Below the pieces are notes generated by a model. The model did no database searches. It was not told where the DNA came from and saw only the letters and a program-made list of their open reading frames with translations. The translations under genes were made by a program, and so were the position numbers. This document shows, one piece after another, positions 17,709 to 26,679 of a DNA stretch of 64,000 nucleotides. The first letter of the stretch is position 1. Every line of letters begins with the position of its first letter. This DNA comes from Maritimibacter alkaliphilus (lineage in GTDB: Bacteria > Pseudomonadota > Alphaproteobacteria > Rhodobacterales > Rhodobacteraceae), in contig NZ_JAHVIT010000008.1 of assembly GCF_019801605.1 (NCBI RefSeq), forward strand, positions 35,713 through 99,712, given 5' to 3'.

Positions 17709-19115
17709 TCAGGCCGGGGGCAGCAGCTTTCCGGGGTTCAGGATATTCGCCGGGTCCAGCGCCGCCTTGATCGCCCGCATGGCCATGAGCGCTGCCGCAT
17801 CCTTGCGCCGCGCCATGGAGGAGAGCTTGAACGTCCCGATACCATGTTCCGCCGAGAAGGAGCCGCCGAGGTCGAGCACGATTTCCTCGACCGCCTCCGT
17901 CACGGCATCCAGCTCCTTCTTGTCCATCTCGCCCCCGATCACGCTGTAATGCACGTTGCCATCGCCCAGATGGGCCACGATCGAGGTGCGCGAGGTCGGG
18001 TCCAGCGCGCGGCGCGCCACGTCGGCGCGGGCCAGGAACTCCTCCACCCGGTCCAGTGGCACCGCCACGTCGAGCACGACCACCGGGCCATAGCTCGTCG
18101 CCATCTCGGCGGCGGCCTCGCGCATCGCCCAGAGGCCCCGGCGCTGGCTTTCGTTCGCCGCGATCACCGCGTCGCCCACGTGGCCCGCCTCCATCTCGGC
18201 GGCCAGCACCTCCTCCAGCAGGGCCCGCATCGGGATCTCGCCGTCGGGCCCCGGGGTCGCGTCGCGCTCCGCCACCGCGCCCAGTTCGATGAGGACGTTC
18301 ACCGGCCAGCTGTCCTCGAAGGGCGCGCGCACCTCGGGGAAACGCTCCAGATAGGCCGTGACATAGTCGTCGGGCATGAATTCAAAGGCCTCCACCGCCC
18401 CGCCCGTGGCCTCGCGCAGGCGATTCAGCATCGGCAGCGTATCGGCGATCTCGGCCATGCCCACCATGGCGGTCACATGGGCGCGGGGTTTCGGCACGAG
18501 CTTCACCACCGCTGCGGTGATCACCCCCAGCGTGCCCTCGGAGCCGATCAGCAGATGCCGCAGGTCGTAGCCGGAATTGTTCTTGTGCAACTCGTGCATC
18601 AGGTCCACCACCTCGCCCGTCGGCAGCACCGCCTCGATCCCCAGGACAAGGTCGCGGGTATTGCCATAGCGCAGCACGTTCGATCCGCCCGCGTTGGTGG
18701 CCAGCGCCCCGCCGATCCGGGCCGAACCACGGGCGCCGAAGAAGAGCGGGAAGCTCAGCCCCAGGTCCTCGACCGCCCCGTGCAGGTCCTCGAGGATCAC
18801 CCCGGCCTCGACCACGGCGATGCGGGCATCGGGCCGGATTGCGCGGATCGCGGTCATCCGCTCGACCGAGAGCAGGATCGCCCCCTCCCCCAGGCCGCCA
18901 CCGGCCAGCCCGGTCCGCCCGGCGATCGGCACCACGGGCGTGCCGGTCTCGTTCGCGAGTTTCACCACGGCAGCGACCTCCTCGGTCGAGCCGGCCCGCA
19001 CCACGGCCAGCGGCTCTGCCCGCTGCGCCCCGGTCCAGTCCTCTGCCCAAGGCTCTGCCGCTGCTCCGGTGAGCACATGGTTGGGGCCGACAATGGCTGC
19101 GAGGCGGTCGATCAT
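17709..19115 (-). CDS. FAD-linked 2-hydroxyacid oxidase/dehydrogenase (GlcD/D-lactate dehydrogenase type)
   Basis: A 468-residue flavoprotein with the PCMH-type FAD_binding_4 domain (VPIAGRTGLAGGGLGEGAI, FPLFFGARGSARIGGALATNAGG, LIGSEGTLGVITAA) and the FAD-oxidase C-terminal domain (HLGDGNVHYSVIGG, SFSAEHGIGTFKLS, LDPANILNPGKLLP). Enzymes of this type oxidise D-lactate, glycolate or D-2-hydroxyglutarate. No glcE/glcF-like partner is nearby, so a single-subunit D-lactate or D-2-hydroxyglutarate dehydrogenase is more likely than glycolate oxidase. MIDRLAAI was chosen as start because AAGGAAGGACCCGTG precedes it. Confidence 0.9.
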   Translation of the reverse strand: MIDRLAAIVGPNHVLTGAAAEPWAEDWTGAQRAEPLAVVRAGSTEEVAAVVKLANETGTPVVPIAGRTGLAGGGLGEGAILLSVERMTAIRAIRPDARIAVVEAGVILEDLHGAVEDLGLSFPLFFGARGSARIGGALATNAGGSNVLRYGNTRDLVLGIEAVLPTGEVVDLMHELHKNNSGYDLRHLLIGSEGTLGVITAAVVKLVPKPRAHVTAMVGMAEIADTLPMLNRLREATGGAVEAFEFMPDDYVTAYLERFPEVRAPFEDSWPVNVLIELGAVAERDATPGPDGEIPMRALLEEVLAAEMEAGHVGDAVIAANESQRRGLWAMREAAAEMATSYGPVVVLDVAVPLDRVEEFLARADVARRALDPTSRTSIVAHLGDGNVHYSVIGGEMDKKELDAVTEAVEEIVLDLGGSFSAEHGIGTFKLSSMARRKDAAALMAMRAIKAALDPANILNPGKLLPPA

Positions 19116-19252
19116 CACGGGTCCTTCCTTGAAACGCGCCGTACTATTGGCCCCTCTACACCGCAGAGGCAAGTCACCCAGCGTTAAGGGCAAAAAGCGG
19201 AAAATTCTGTCTTGACCTCCCCCGGCCCATCGCCTACTCAGCGCCACGGTTT

Positions 19253-19329
19253 GGCGGAGTAGCTCAGTTGGTTAGAGCAGCGGAATCATAATCCGCGTGT
19301 CGGGGGTTCAAGTCCCTCCTCCGCTACCA
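19253..19329 (+). tRNA. tRNA-Met (CAT), elongator type
   Basis: A 77-base cloverleaf: acceptor GGCGGAG / CTCCGCT, D arm GCTC-AGTTGGTTA-GAGC, anticodon stem GCGGA-ATCATAA-TCCGC with anticodon CAT, T arm GGGGG-TTCAAGT-CCCTC (one non-canonical pair), and an encoded ACCA end. The anticodon stem lacks the GGG/CCC pairs of initiator tRNA, and the sequence is close to elongator Met tRNAs of alphaproteobacteria rather than tRNA-Ile(CAT). Confidence 0.93.
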
Positions 19330-19545
19330 AATCCCCCCTGCAGATCAAAGTTCGAGATGACGGCGCTCACGTGCCATCTGACCTCTGCGAGCACACCATC
19401 GTCCTCCGATCCAGATACGGTGATTTCCAAGGCGAGAGCGCCACTGACCCATCAGGCGTCCAAGCACGCCCGGTGCGACGGAATCGGGACGGCGAAGACT
19501 GGGCGGCGCGTCGAGCAGGCTCAGGGCCGGGTGTCCTGTCCGCTG

Positions 19546-21342
19546 CTACTGCGCGATGACTGCATGCACCCGGTCCAGCCCCGCGGCAAAGGCATCGAGG
19601 ACCGCCGGGTCCACCTTGTGCACCTTCAACGCGGTCTTCGGGTCCTCTGCCAGAGCAGGCGTGCGTTCGAGCAACCTCTGGTAATCCATGCGCGCGGCCG
19701 AGGCATTTGCGAGCATGGCATGCGCGACGGCTGACAGGAAGTAACTGAACCCGCTGTCATCGGCGACGGCGTAGCTCGCCGCTGATTCCATGTCCTCCCA
19801 GTCCTCGTTCATCATGTGGGCCATGGCGAGGAACTGGTAGTACCGCGGTGCCGGGGCGATCGAGCGTGCGATGGCGAATTCGAGGTGGGGCTTCGCTTCC
19901 GCAAGCTGACCCTGAAAGCCCAGCATGACCCCGAGGTTGCCGACAGTTTCCGGATCATTCGGGTTCATCTCGACGGCGCGGCGCGCATACTCGATCGATT
20001 GCTCGGCGTCTCCGGCGTAGTGCAGGATATGCGACATCGCCTTGAGCGCATCGGTGTCCCGCGGGCTCAGGGTCAGGGCGCGGGCGGCGGCCTCGCGTGC
20101 CTGCGCGAAGGCCTCTTCCTGGGTCAACGTCGTATCGTAGCCGAAACGGGACCCGTCGTTGCGGAGGTAGGCGAGCATGGCCCAGCCGCGCGCGAATTCC
20201 GGCTCCCTGCGCACGGTCTCCTCCAGACAGGCCCGCGCGTCCCAGTAGTTCTCGGCGCGGATGGTGCGCCGGTACTCGGTTGCGAGGGATATGCAGGCGT
20301 AGCTTTGCAGGCTCGGGTTCGCAGTCTCCGAGAGAAGGGTCTTGCGCGTTTCGCTCCTGACAATCCCGTACTGCTGGCCGATCACGGATGCGATCTGGGC
20401 CGAAATCTCCTCGCTCACCCCGGCGATACCATGCGCCCGGTCGCTTGCGGCAAAGAGTTCCGTCCAGAGCATCTCTCCGTCACCTGACCGCGAGAGATCG
20501 GCCCGGACGAACACCTGATCCTGGTCCCGCCAGACGCTGCCGTGGACAGCATAGGCGATCTGTCGCGGGAACGGCTTCGCAGGGACAGCGTCTGCCTCGG
20601 CATCCGTATGCGCCATGTCGGTATAGGCCCGAATGTCGGGGAACTTCAGCAGGGCCCCGGTGATGTCCTGGGCGAGCAGGTCCGCGACCAGTGTCGTGAC
20701 ACTGTCGGCGTTCCGCGTGTCAAAGGCCCGCACCAGGATGCTCGAGCCTTCGAAGGGCGCATCGACATAGGAAGGCTCCTGCCTGCCGCCCATCAGGGCC
20801 CAGACCAGCGCGAGGCTGACCAGACCCGACAGGACCATGCCCGACAGCAGGAGCCCGACGGAAACGCGTCTGCCGCTGTGCTCGGGGGCGTGGCTTGCGC
20901 CGTCGACGGCACCCTCCGGCACGTCGCTGTCCCGGGACGGTTCCGGCGATGCGGGGACAGCGTCGTGGCTCTCGAGCGCATCGAACACCGGAACGTAGCG
21001 CCCTTTCGGAATGGAAATCCTGATCGCGTCCTCGCGACCTGCATCCGCGTAGTAGTTGTCGAGATCCCGACGGAGTTTGCGGGCCTCGAGGCGCACGACG
21101 GGATCGGTCTGCTGATCGAAATCGGCGCCGCGGCCAAAGACGGCCATGGCGATGGTCGTCGCCTTGATCTCGGCCGTGCGCCCCTCAAGGGCTTCTTCCA
21201 CGACGTAGCGCAGCATCTCGCGGCGACGGTCGCTGGCTTGAAGCTCCGGAAACGCAAGAATGCGTTCCAGTTGCCGACGCACCTCTGCGGGGCAGAAGGT
21301 CGGATGATCAAAGTCTTCCGGATTCAACATGTTTACTGGCAA
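19546..21342 (-). CDS. membrane-anchored TPR protein with ToxR-like layout (probable regulator)
   Basis: 598 residues. Residues 20-120 form a small domain (LRYVVEEALEGR, FGRGADFDQQTDPVVRLEAR, ISIPKGRYVPVF); its helix followed by a GRYVPVF strand resembles the end of OmpR/ToxR-type winged helices. A single membrane helix lies at about 159-183 (VSVGLLLSGMVLSGLVSLALVW), then a TolB-like segment (ILVRAFDTRNADSVTTLVADLL) and C-terminal TPR repeats (ALTLSPRDTDALKAMSHIL, AVEMNPNDPETVGNLGVML). It is divergent from the CoA cluster at 21.5 kb and probably senses a periplasmic signal for it. DNA binding is inference. Confidence 0.75.
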   Translation of the reverse strand: MPVNMLNPEDFDHPTFCPAEVRRQLERILAFPELQASDRRREMLRYVVEEALEGRTAEIKATTIAMAVFGRGADFDQQTDPVVRLEARKLRRDLDNYYADAGREDAIRISIPKGRYVPVFDALESHDAVPASPEPSRDSDVPEGAVDGASHAPEHSGRRVSVGLLLSGMVLSGLVSLALVWALMGGRQEPSYVDAPFEGSSILVRAFDTRNADSVTTLVADLLAQDITGALLKFPDIRAYTDMAHTDAEADAVPAKPFPRQIAYAVHGSVWRDQDQVFVRADLSRSGDGEMLWTELFAASDRAHGIAGVSEEISAQIASVIGQQYGIVRSETRKTLLSETANPSLQSYACISLATEYRRTIRAENYWDARACLEETVRREPEFARGWAMLAYLRNDGSRFGYDTTLTQEEAFAQAREAAARALTLSPRDTDALKAMSHILHYAGDAEQSIEYARRAVEMNPNDPETVGNLGVMLGFQGQLAEAKPHLEFAIARSIAPAPRYYQFLAMAHMMNEDWEDMESAASYAVADDSGFSYFLSAVAHAMLANASAARMDYQRLLERTPALAEDPKTALKVHKVDPAVLDAFAAGLDRVHAVIAQ

Positions 21343-21488
21343 ACGTCACTTGGGGATCTGCCGCGACTGTAGCATGAAATTTCCAGCCATTAACACTTTT
21401 GACGGCCCTTCGACTCTACGTTGCTACATGTTCCAACGTGCCCGCCGGCCCCCCGGTCTGCGATGCCGGTCCCGAGAGGGGGCGCACG

Positions 21489-21773
21489 ATGGGCACATAT
21501 CTTCATACATTGATCTCACGATTTCCCGGCCTCGAGCTCAGCATCGCGAGGCTGCACCGGAACGATCCGGAGTTCCGGTCGATCTGCGACGAGATGGAAA
21601 TGGCCGACGCCGCGCGCATGCGCTGGAACGGCCAACCGGATCGCGCCGAAGAGTATCAGAAGATTTTCGACCGGCTGCAGGACGAGTTCCTCGACCACCT
21701 TTCCAAGAAAACGCGGATCGCGTTTGCGCAATCAATTCAACAAAGGAATAGCGACAATGGCCGGAATTCTTGA
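21489..21773 (+). CDS. small YdcH/DUF465-like protein
   Basis: A 94-residue, charged helical protein. FPGLELSIARLHRNDPEFRS and YQKIFDRLQDEFLDHLSK recall the YdcH (DUF465) family, which has a similar 'FP-x-L-x-x-L...D-x-F' opening, though the fit is loose. The ATG at 21489 follows GAGAGGGGGCG. Its 3' end overlaps the CoA-transferase start by 17 bases, suggesting coupled translation. Function unknown. Confidence 0.6.
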   Translation: MGTYLHTLISRFPGLELSIARLHRNDPEFRSICDEMEMADAARMRWNGQPDRAEEYQKIFDRLQDEFLDHLSKKTRIAFAQSIQQRNSDNGRNS

Positions 21774-22971
21774 CGGTATCAAAGTGATCGAGGTGGCCTC
21801 GATGGCTGCCGCCCCAAACGCCACGGTGATCCTGGCCGATCTGGGCGCCGAGGTGATCAAGGTCGAACCGCTGAGCGGCGATCCATGGCGCTATGGGCAC
21901 ATGACGCCGGGCCTGCCGCCCAGCAAGGTGGCCTGGACGACCTACATCCAGAACCGGACCAAGAAGTCGGTGGCCATGAACCTCAAGGCCCCCGAGGCGC
22001 AGGAGGCGCTGCTGAAGCTGGCCGCGACGGCCGATGTCTTCCTGACCAACTCGCCGCACCCGGTGCAGAAGGCCCTGAAACACACCTACGAGGACATCAA
22101 GGCCGTCAATCCCACGATCGTCTATGCCTCGATCAATGGTTTCGGGAAGGCGGGGCCGGACAAGGACGCGCCCGGGTTTGACGCAACCGCCTGGTATGCC
22201 CGGACCGGGATCATGGAGGAGCTGCGCCCCAAGGACGGCGGCCCGACGGCCCTTCCCGTCGGTGTCGGTGACCTCGGGACGGCGTCCACGCTGGCCGGCG
22301 CCGTTCTGGCGGGCCTCTTCCACCGCGAACGCACCGGGCAAGGGTCCGAAGTCTTCACCTCGCTGATGCACAACGGGCTCTGGGCCAACTCCTGCATGAC
22401 TCAGGCGGCGCTCGTCGGCACGCCGCCGATGGCGAAATATGCGCTCGACGAGTGGCCGAACCCGGTGTCGGGCGGGCGCTTCAAGACAAAGGACGGCCGC
22501 TACGTCATCATCATGGAGATCAATCCGAACAACATCGGAAACCTCCGCGACGCCTTCGGGGCGGACCACCTGAAGGGCGATGAACGTTTCGCGACGCCGC
22601 AATCGCGGATGCAGAACGCCAAGGCCCTCTTCGACGAGATGCAGAGCATCGTCGAGCAACACGACCTCTCGGTCGTCAAGGAACGCCTTCAGGCCTTCGC
22701 CGTGAACTTCAGCGTGGCACAGACGACCGAGGAAAACACCCGGGACGAACACATGATCGCGAACGGCTGCTTCCCGGAGGTCGAGGGCGCTGAAGGCATC
22801 CGGACCGTCGACAGCCCGATGCACATCTTTGCCGAGGGCTACGAGAAGGTGAAACCGCAAAGACCGCCCGCGGTCGGCGAACACACCGTCTCCGAGTTAA
22901 CCGGCGTCGGCTTCAGCGAAGCGGACATCAAGGCCATGGCCGAGGCAAAGGCGATCGGCCTGCCGAAGTAG
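21757..22971 (+). CDS. class III CoA-transferase (CaiB/BaiF family)
   Basis: A 404-residue family III CoA-transferase: LDGIKVIEVASMAAAPNATV, DLGAEVIKVEPLSGDPWR, SVAMNLKAPEAQE, and Asp142 in GFDATAWYARTG, the position of the nucleophile that forms the acyl-enzyme anhydride. These enzymes move CoA between carnitine, formate/oxalate or similar acids without ATP. The ATG at 21757 follows AAGGAATAGCGAC. Together with the MaoC hydratase, CaiC-like ligase and two crotonases it forms a cluster resembling carnitine metabolism, but substrate identity is open. Confidence 0.93.
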   Translation: MAGILDGIKVIEVASMAAAPNATVILADLGAEVIKVEPLSGDPWRYGHMTPGLPPSKVAWTTYIQNRTKKSVAMNLKAPEAQEALLKLAATADVFLTNSPHPVQKALKHTYEDIKAVNPTIVYASINGFGKAGPDKDAPGFDATAWYARTGIMEELRPKDGGPTALPVGVGDLGTASTLAGAVLAGLFHRERTGQGSEVFTSLMHNGLWANSCMTQAALVGTPPMAKYALDEWPNPVSGGRFKTKDGRYVIIMEINPNNIGNLRDAFGADHLKGDERFATPQSRMQNAKALFDEMQSIVEQHDLSVVKERLQAFAVNFSVAQTTEENTRDEHMIANGCFPEVEGAEGIRTVDSPMHIFAEGYEKVKPQRPPAVGEHTVSELTGVGFSEADIKAMAEAKAIGLPK

Positions 22972-23028
22972 TGCCGCGGCACCTCACCTTGCAGCCCCCC
23001 ATCCCCACAGGAAACCTGAGGTCCTGAC

Positions 23029-23481
23029 ATGTCTCATGAACAGAAATTCTTCGAAGATTTCGAAGTCGGCGACAGCTACGTGACCGCCGGCCGCACCATC
23101 ACCGAAACCGACATCGTGATGCACGCCATGCACTCCGGCGACTTCATGCCCCACCACACGGACGCGGAATTCGCGGCAACGCAGCCGATCAAGCAGCGGA
23201 TTGCCCACGGCAACCTGACCTTCGTCATCAGCACGGGGCTGATCTTCCAGTCCCAGGGCATGAACGCCAACGTGATGAACTACGGCTATGGCAAGATCCG
23301 TTACCCCGGCGTGGTCCACATCGGCGACACGATCAAGACCGAGGTCACGGTCGCCGAGAAGAAGGATGCCAAGCAGCCCACCCATGGTGTGCTGACGCAG
23401 ACCGAGACGACCACCAACCAGCGTGGAGAGACCGTCTGCTTCGTCGAGCATCTTCTCTACGTGCGGAAGAAGTCCGCCTGA
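23029..23481 (+). CDS. MaoC-like (R)-specific enoyl-CoA hydratase
   Basis: A 150-residue hot-dog fold protein. The hydratase motif is visible as MHSGDFMPHHTDAEFAA, supplying the Asp/His pair that hydrates enoyl-CoA; AHGNLTFVISTGLI and the late KIRYPGVVHIGDTI strand follow. It would add water to an unsaturated acyl-CoA to give an (R)-3-hydroxyacyl-CoA or run in reverse. It lies 57 bases after the CoA-transferase and 27 before the ligase. Confidence 0.9.
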   Translation: MSHEQKFFEDFEVGDSYVTAGRTITETDIVMHAMHSGDFMPHHTDAEFAATQPIKQRIAHGNLTFVISTGLIFQSQGMNANVMNYGYGKIRYPGVVHIGDTIKTEVTVAEKKDAKQPTHGVLTQTETTTNQRGETVCFVEHLLYVRKKSA

Positions 23482-23508
23482 ACGACGCGCTCATGCCGAG
23501 GACACTGC

Positions 23509-25101
23509 ATGCCCCCCGTTACTGACACCCCGACGACCTCGAAAGGCGATGCGTTCCGCGGCATGAGCGTGACATGGCTGCTGGACCAATGGGTCCAGCG
23601 CCAGCCCGACAAGACCTTCGTGATCTGGGCCCCCTTCGACCAGCCCGCACGCCAGTGGACCTATGCCGAGATGGCGCGCGAGGCGAAACGCTTTGCCGCG
23701 GGCCTGCATGCGCGGGGCGTGGGCGAAGGCGATTTCGTCCTGATGCACCACGACAACGCGCCCGAATTTCTGGGCGCCTGGCTGGGCTGTGCCTATGTCG
23801 GCGCGGTGCCGGTGACGACCAACACCCGGTCGGTGGCCGAGAACGTGGCCTACTTCGCCGAACTGATGCAGCCCGCCGCCGCGATCACCCAGCCCTCCCT
23901 CGCCGCACTGGTGCGCGAGGCCTGTGGCCCCGATACGCCGACGATGGTCACCGGCGATCCGGCCACGGAGTACGATGCAGAGGCGCTTGGCGCGACACCG
24001 ATTGCCGAGGTCTTCTCGGACGGGCCGCTGCCGGATCTGGCAGTCGACCACACCCGGAACTTCGCGGTGCAGTTCACCTCCGGAACGACCTCGCGGCCCA
24101 AGCCGACGGTCTGGACCAATGCCAATGCGCTCTGGGGCGGCAAGACCACGGCGATGACCCTGCGGCTGCGGCGGGACGATGTCACGCTGCTTTACCTGCC
24201 GCTGTTCCATGCCAATGCGCAGGTGACGTTCTTCTCTGCCCTCTGGGCGGGCAACACGGTGGTCGTCCATCCGCGTTTCTCCGCCTCGCGGTTCTGGGAC
24301 ACCTGCGCTACCCACGGCGTCACCTGGGTGTCGATGATCCCCTTCGCCTTCAAGGCGCTCAGCGGGCGGCCCGTGCCGGAGCACAGGGTGCACACCCTGA
24401 TCGGGCTTGCCCATCTGCCCGACGCCGAAGCGGAGTTCCGCACCCGCACGATGGCGCTCTGGGGGATGACCGAAACCGGCACCGCCGCCATCATGACGGA
24501 TGCGGATCACCCGGGCCCCGCAGGCACCATGGGCCGGCCGCTGCCGCACTACGATGTCGAGGTGCGCACATCGGACGGGACCCCCGCAGGACCCGGCGAG
24601 GAAGGCCTGCTCTACATCCGCGGCGAGCGCGGCGTGTCACTGTTCAAGGAATACTACCAGCAGCCCGAAAAGACCGCCGAGGCCTTCGACGCCAGCGGCG
24701 CGCTGGATACGGGCGACATCGTCCGCATCGACACGGATGGCTGGCTGTTCTTCGTCAACCGCGACAAGGACATGCTGCGCGTCGGCGGAGAGAACGTGGC
24801 AGCACTGGAGATCGAGACGGCGATCCTCGAGACGGGTCTGGTCCTGGAGTGCGCCGTCGTCGCGCAGAAGCACCACATGCTGGGCGACATCCCCGCCGCC
24901 TTCGTATCAACGACCGATGCCGGACAACGGCTGACCGACGCGGAACTGAGCGACCGAATTCTCGCGCATTGCACTGAAAAACTTGCCGATTTCAAGGTCC
25001 CACGTTCGGTGCATGTCGTCGACGACTTCCCCCGGTCCACGCTGGATCGGATCGCGAAGAACAAGTTGAGGGACCGACTGCCCGCCGTCGAAAGCGACTG
25101 A
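23509..25101 (+). CDS. CaiC-like acyl-CoA ligase (AMP-forming)
   Basis: A 530-residue ANL ligase most like carnitine/crotonobetaine-CoA ligases. The phosphate loop is FTSGTTSRPKPT (residues 189-200): the TTS variant is shared with CaiC, but the usual final glycine of PKG is proline here. ALWGMTETG, DTGDIVRIDTDGWLFF, NRDKDMLRVGGENV and the C-terminal STLDRIAKNKLRDR lysine are intact, so activity is expected. It would load an acid onto CoA for the neighbouring hydratases and CoA-transferase. Confidence 0.9.
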   Translation: MPPVTDTPTTSKGDAFRGMSVTWLLDQWVQRQPDKTFVIWAPFDQPARQWTYAEMAREAKRFAAGLHARGVGEGDFVLMHHDNAPEFLGAWLGCAYVGAVPVTTNTRSVAENVAYFAELMQPAAAITQPSLAALVREACGPDTPTMVTGDPATEYDAEALGATPIAEVFSDGPLPDLAVDHTRNFAVQFTSGTTSRPKPTVWTNANALWGGKTTAMTLRLRRDDVTLLYLPLFHANAQVTFFSALWAGNTVVVHPRFSASRFWDTCATHGVTWVSMIPFAFKALSGRPVPEHRVHTLIGLAHLPDAEAEFRTRTMALWGMTETGTAAIMTDADHPGPAGTMGRPLPHYDVEVRTSDGTPAGPGEEGLLYIRGERGVSLFKEYYQQPEKTAEAFDASGALDTGDIVRIDTDGWLFFVNRDKDMLRVGGENVAALEIETAILETGLVLECAVVAQKHHMLGDIPAAFVSTTDAGQRLTDAELSDRILAHCTEKLADFKVPRSVHVVDDFPRSTLDRIAKNKLRDRLPAVESD

Positions 25102-25166
25102 ACCACATACGTTGCCAGCCTCCGCTGGGAGCAGATGCACTCAGACATTTCAAAGGAAGCTATAGT

Positions 25167-25808
25167 ATGGGTTGGACAGACATATTCGTGCTCCTCTTCG
25201 TGACCGTCGGTCCGGTGAAGGCAGCCCTTTTGTTCATTGGCCTGACCAAGACCGCCGATGCCAAGCTGAAGCGCGCCATCGCGATCCGGACGGTCCTCGT
25301 ATCGACGGTGATCTGTATCATCTTCGCAGTGATCGGCGCGGGGATCCTCGCGGGCCTGAAGGTCAGCACCGAGGCGCTGTTGATCGCGGGCGGCATCATC
25401 CTGCTTCTGTTCGCACTGGACCTGATCCTCGCGGACGAGAAGGCGCCCGAACAAAACGACGCGCCGCCGCCCGCACCCACGTTGGATATCGCAACCTTCC
25501 CGCTTGCCGTGCCGCTCATGGCGTCGCCGCAGGGGCTTGTGGCCATCGTCGCGATCGAAGGGACACTCCAGAGCACAGGCCAGGGCATCGTTTTCGCCTG
25601 CCTCATCCTTCTCATGATGGCGATCAACCTCGGCGTGATGCTGGCCGCGGAGAAGATCTTTTCCAAGATCCCGCCCGCGATCCTGAAGATCTTCCTGCGC
25701 ATCGTCGGCCTTCTGCTCTGCGCGCTCGCCGTCCAGCTGGTGATCTATGGCCTCGATGGCCTGGGCCTGATCCCGAGCCCGGATGTCGAGCTGAACAGCC
25801 CGGCCTGA
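25167..25808 (+). CDS. MarC-family integral membrane protein
   Basis: A 213-residue protein with six hydrophobic segments and the family motif FPLAVPLMASPQG near residue 110. MarC/UPF0056 proteins are inner-membrane proteins of uncertain transport function. The start follows AAAGGAAGC. It sits inside the CoA cluster between ligase and crotonase with short gaps, which raises the possibility that it moves a pathway compound; this is inference. Confidence 0.85.
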   Translation: MGWTDIFVLLFVTVGPVKAALLFIGLTKTADAKLKRAIAIRTVLVSTVICIIFAVIGAGILAGLKVSTEALLIAGGIILLLFALDLILADEKAPEQNDAPPPAPTLDIATFPLAVPLMASPQGLVAIVAIEGTLQSTGQGIVFACLILLMMAINLGVMLAAEKIFSKIPPAILKIFLRIVGLLLCALAVQLVIYGLDGLGLIPSPDVELNSPA

Positions 25809-25830
25809 AGACCAAATGGAGACCCGCGAC

Positions 25831-26607
25831 ATGGCCGAATATCAATTCATGAAGATCGAGCGCCGGGGCAATCTGGGGATCGTGACATTTGATCGCCCGG
25901 ACGCGCTGAATGCGTTGAACGAGCAGGTGGCGACAGAGGTCACCGATGCCCTGGCCGCCTTCGACGCCGACGACAGCATCGGCTGCATGATCCTCGCCGG
26001 TGGCGACAAGGCCTTCTGTGCCGGTGCCGACCTGAAATGGATCGCCAGCCAGGATTTCGAAAGCGCCTATCGCACGGATCTGGGCGCCTACATGGACAAG
26101 GTCGCCGAACTGAGGAAACCGGTCATCGCCGCAGTCCGCGGCTTCGCCTTCGGCGGCGGGACCGAAATCTCGCTCATGTGCGACATGATCGTGGCCGACA
26201 CGACCGCGCGCTTCGGCCTGCCGGAGGTCACACTCGGGGTCATCCCCGGCGCCGGTGGACCGGCGCGCCTGACCCGCGCAATCGGCAAGGCGAAGGCGAT
26301 GTATTTCATCCTGACCGGCGAGACGATCAGCGCGGAAGAGGCCGAGCGCATGGGCATCATCACCAAGGTCGTGCCCGACGGAACCCACCTGGAAGAAGCG
26401 ATCCGGATCGGTTCGGCCATCGCGGGCAATCCCCGCCTCGCCGTGCTGGCGGGCAAGGAATCCGTGAACCAGCAGGCGGAAACGCCCCTGGCACCGGGCC
26501 TGAAGCTGGAACGGCGGCTGTTCCACGGTCTTTTCGGGACCGCCGACCAGAAGGAAGGGATGGCCGCCTTCGCCGAGAAGCGCAAGCCGAGCTTCAAGAC
26601 ATACTGA
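25831..26607 (+). CDS. enoyl-CoA hydratase/isomerase (crotonase)
   Basis: A 258-residue crotonase. Both catalytic glutamates are present: Glu112 in FGGGTEISLMCD and Glu132 in LPEVTLGVIPGAGG; the oxyanion segment is AFCAGADLKW. It should hydrate 2-enoyl-CoA. ATG at 25831 is preferred (GGAG 9 bases upstream); ATG at 25816 is in frame. First of two tandem crotonases. Confidence 0.92.
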   Translation: MAEYQFMKIERRGNLGIVTFDRPDALNALNEQVATEVTDALAAFDADDSIGCMILAGGDKAFCAGADLKWIASQDFESAYRTDLGAYMDKVAELRKPVIAAVRGFAFGGGTEISLMCDMIVADTTARFGLPEVTLGVIPGAGGPARLTRAIGKAKAMYFILTGETISAEEAERMGIITKVVPDGTHLEEAIRIGSAIAGNPRLAVLAGKESVNQQAETPLAPGLKLERRLFHGLFGTADQKEGMAAFAEKRKPSFKTY

Positions 26608-26679
26608 GACCGCGAGAGGGAGTGGCCGGCCTGTGCGACCGACGTCCTGCCGCCCGCAATTGATAGGGAAGGAAAAGAT

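Noticed and set aside
19253..19329. Initiator tRNA or tRNA-Ile(CAT)
   Set aside because: The anticodon stem lacks the three G-C pairs of initiator tRNA, and the overall sequence fits elongator Met better than the Ile2 type.
22971..22982. 12-base palindrome GTGCCGCGGCAC after the CoA-transferase
   Set aside because: Too short and without a loop or T-tract to be a terminator, and GC-rich palindromes of this size are common here.
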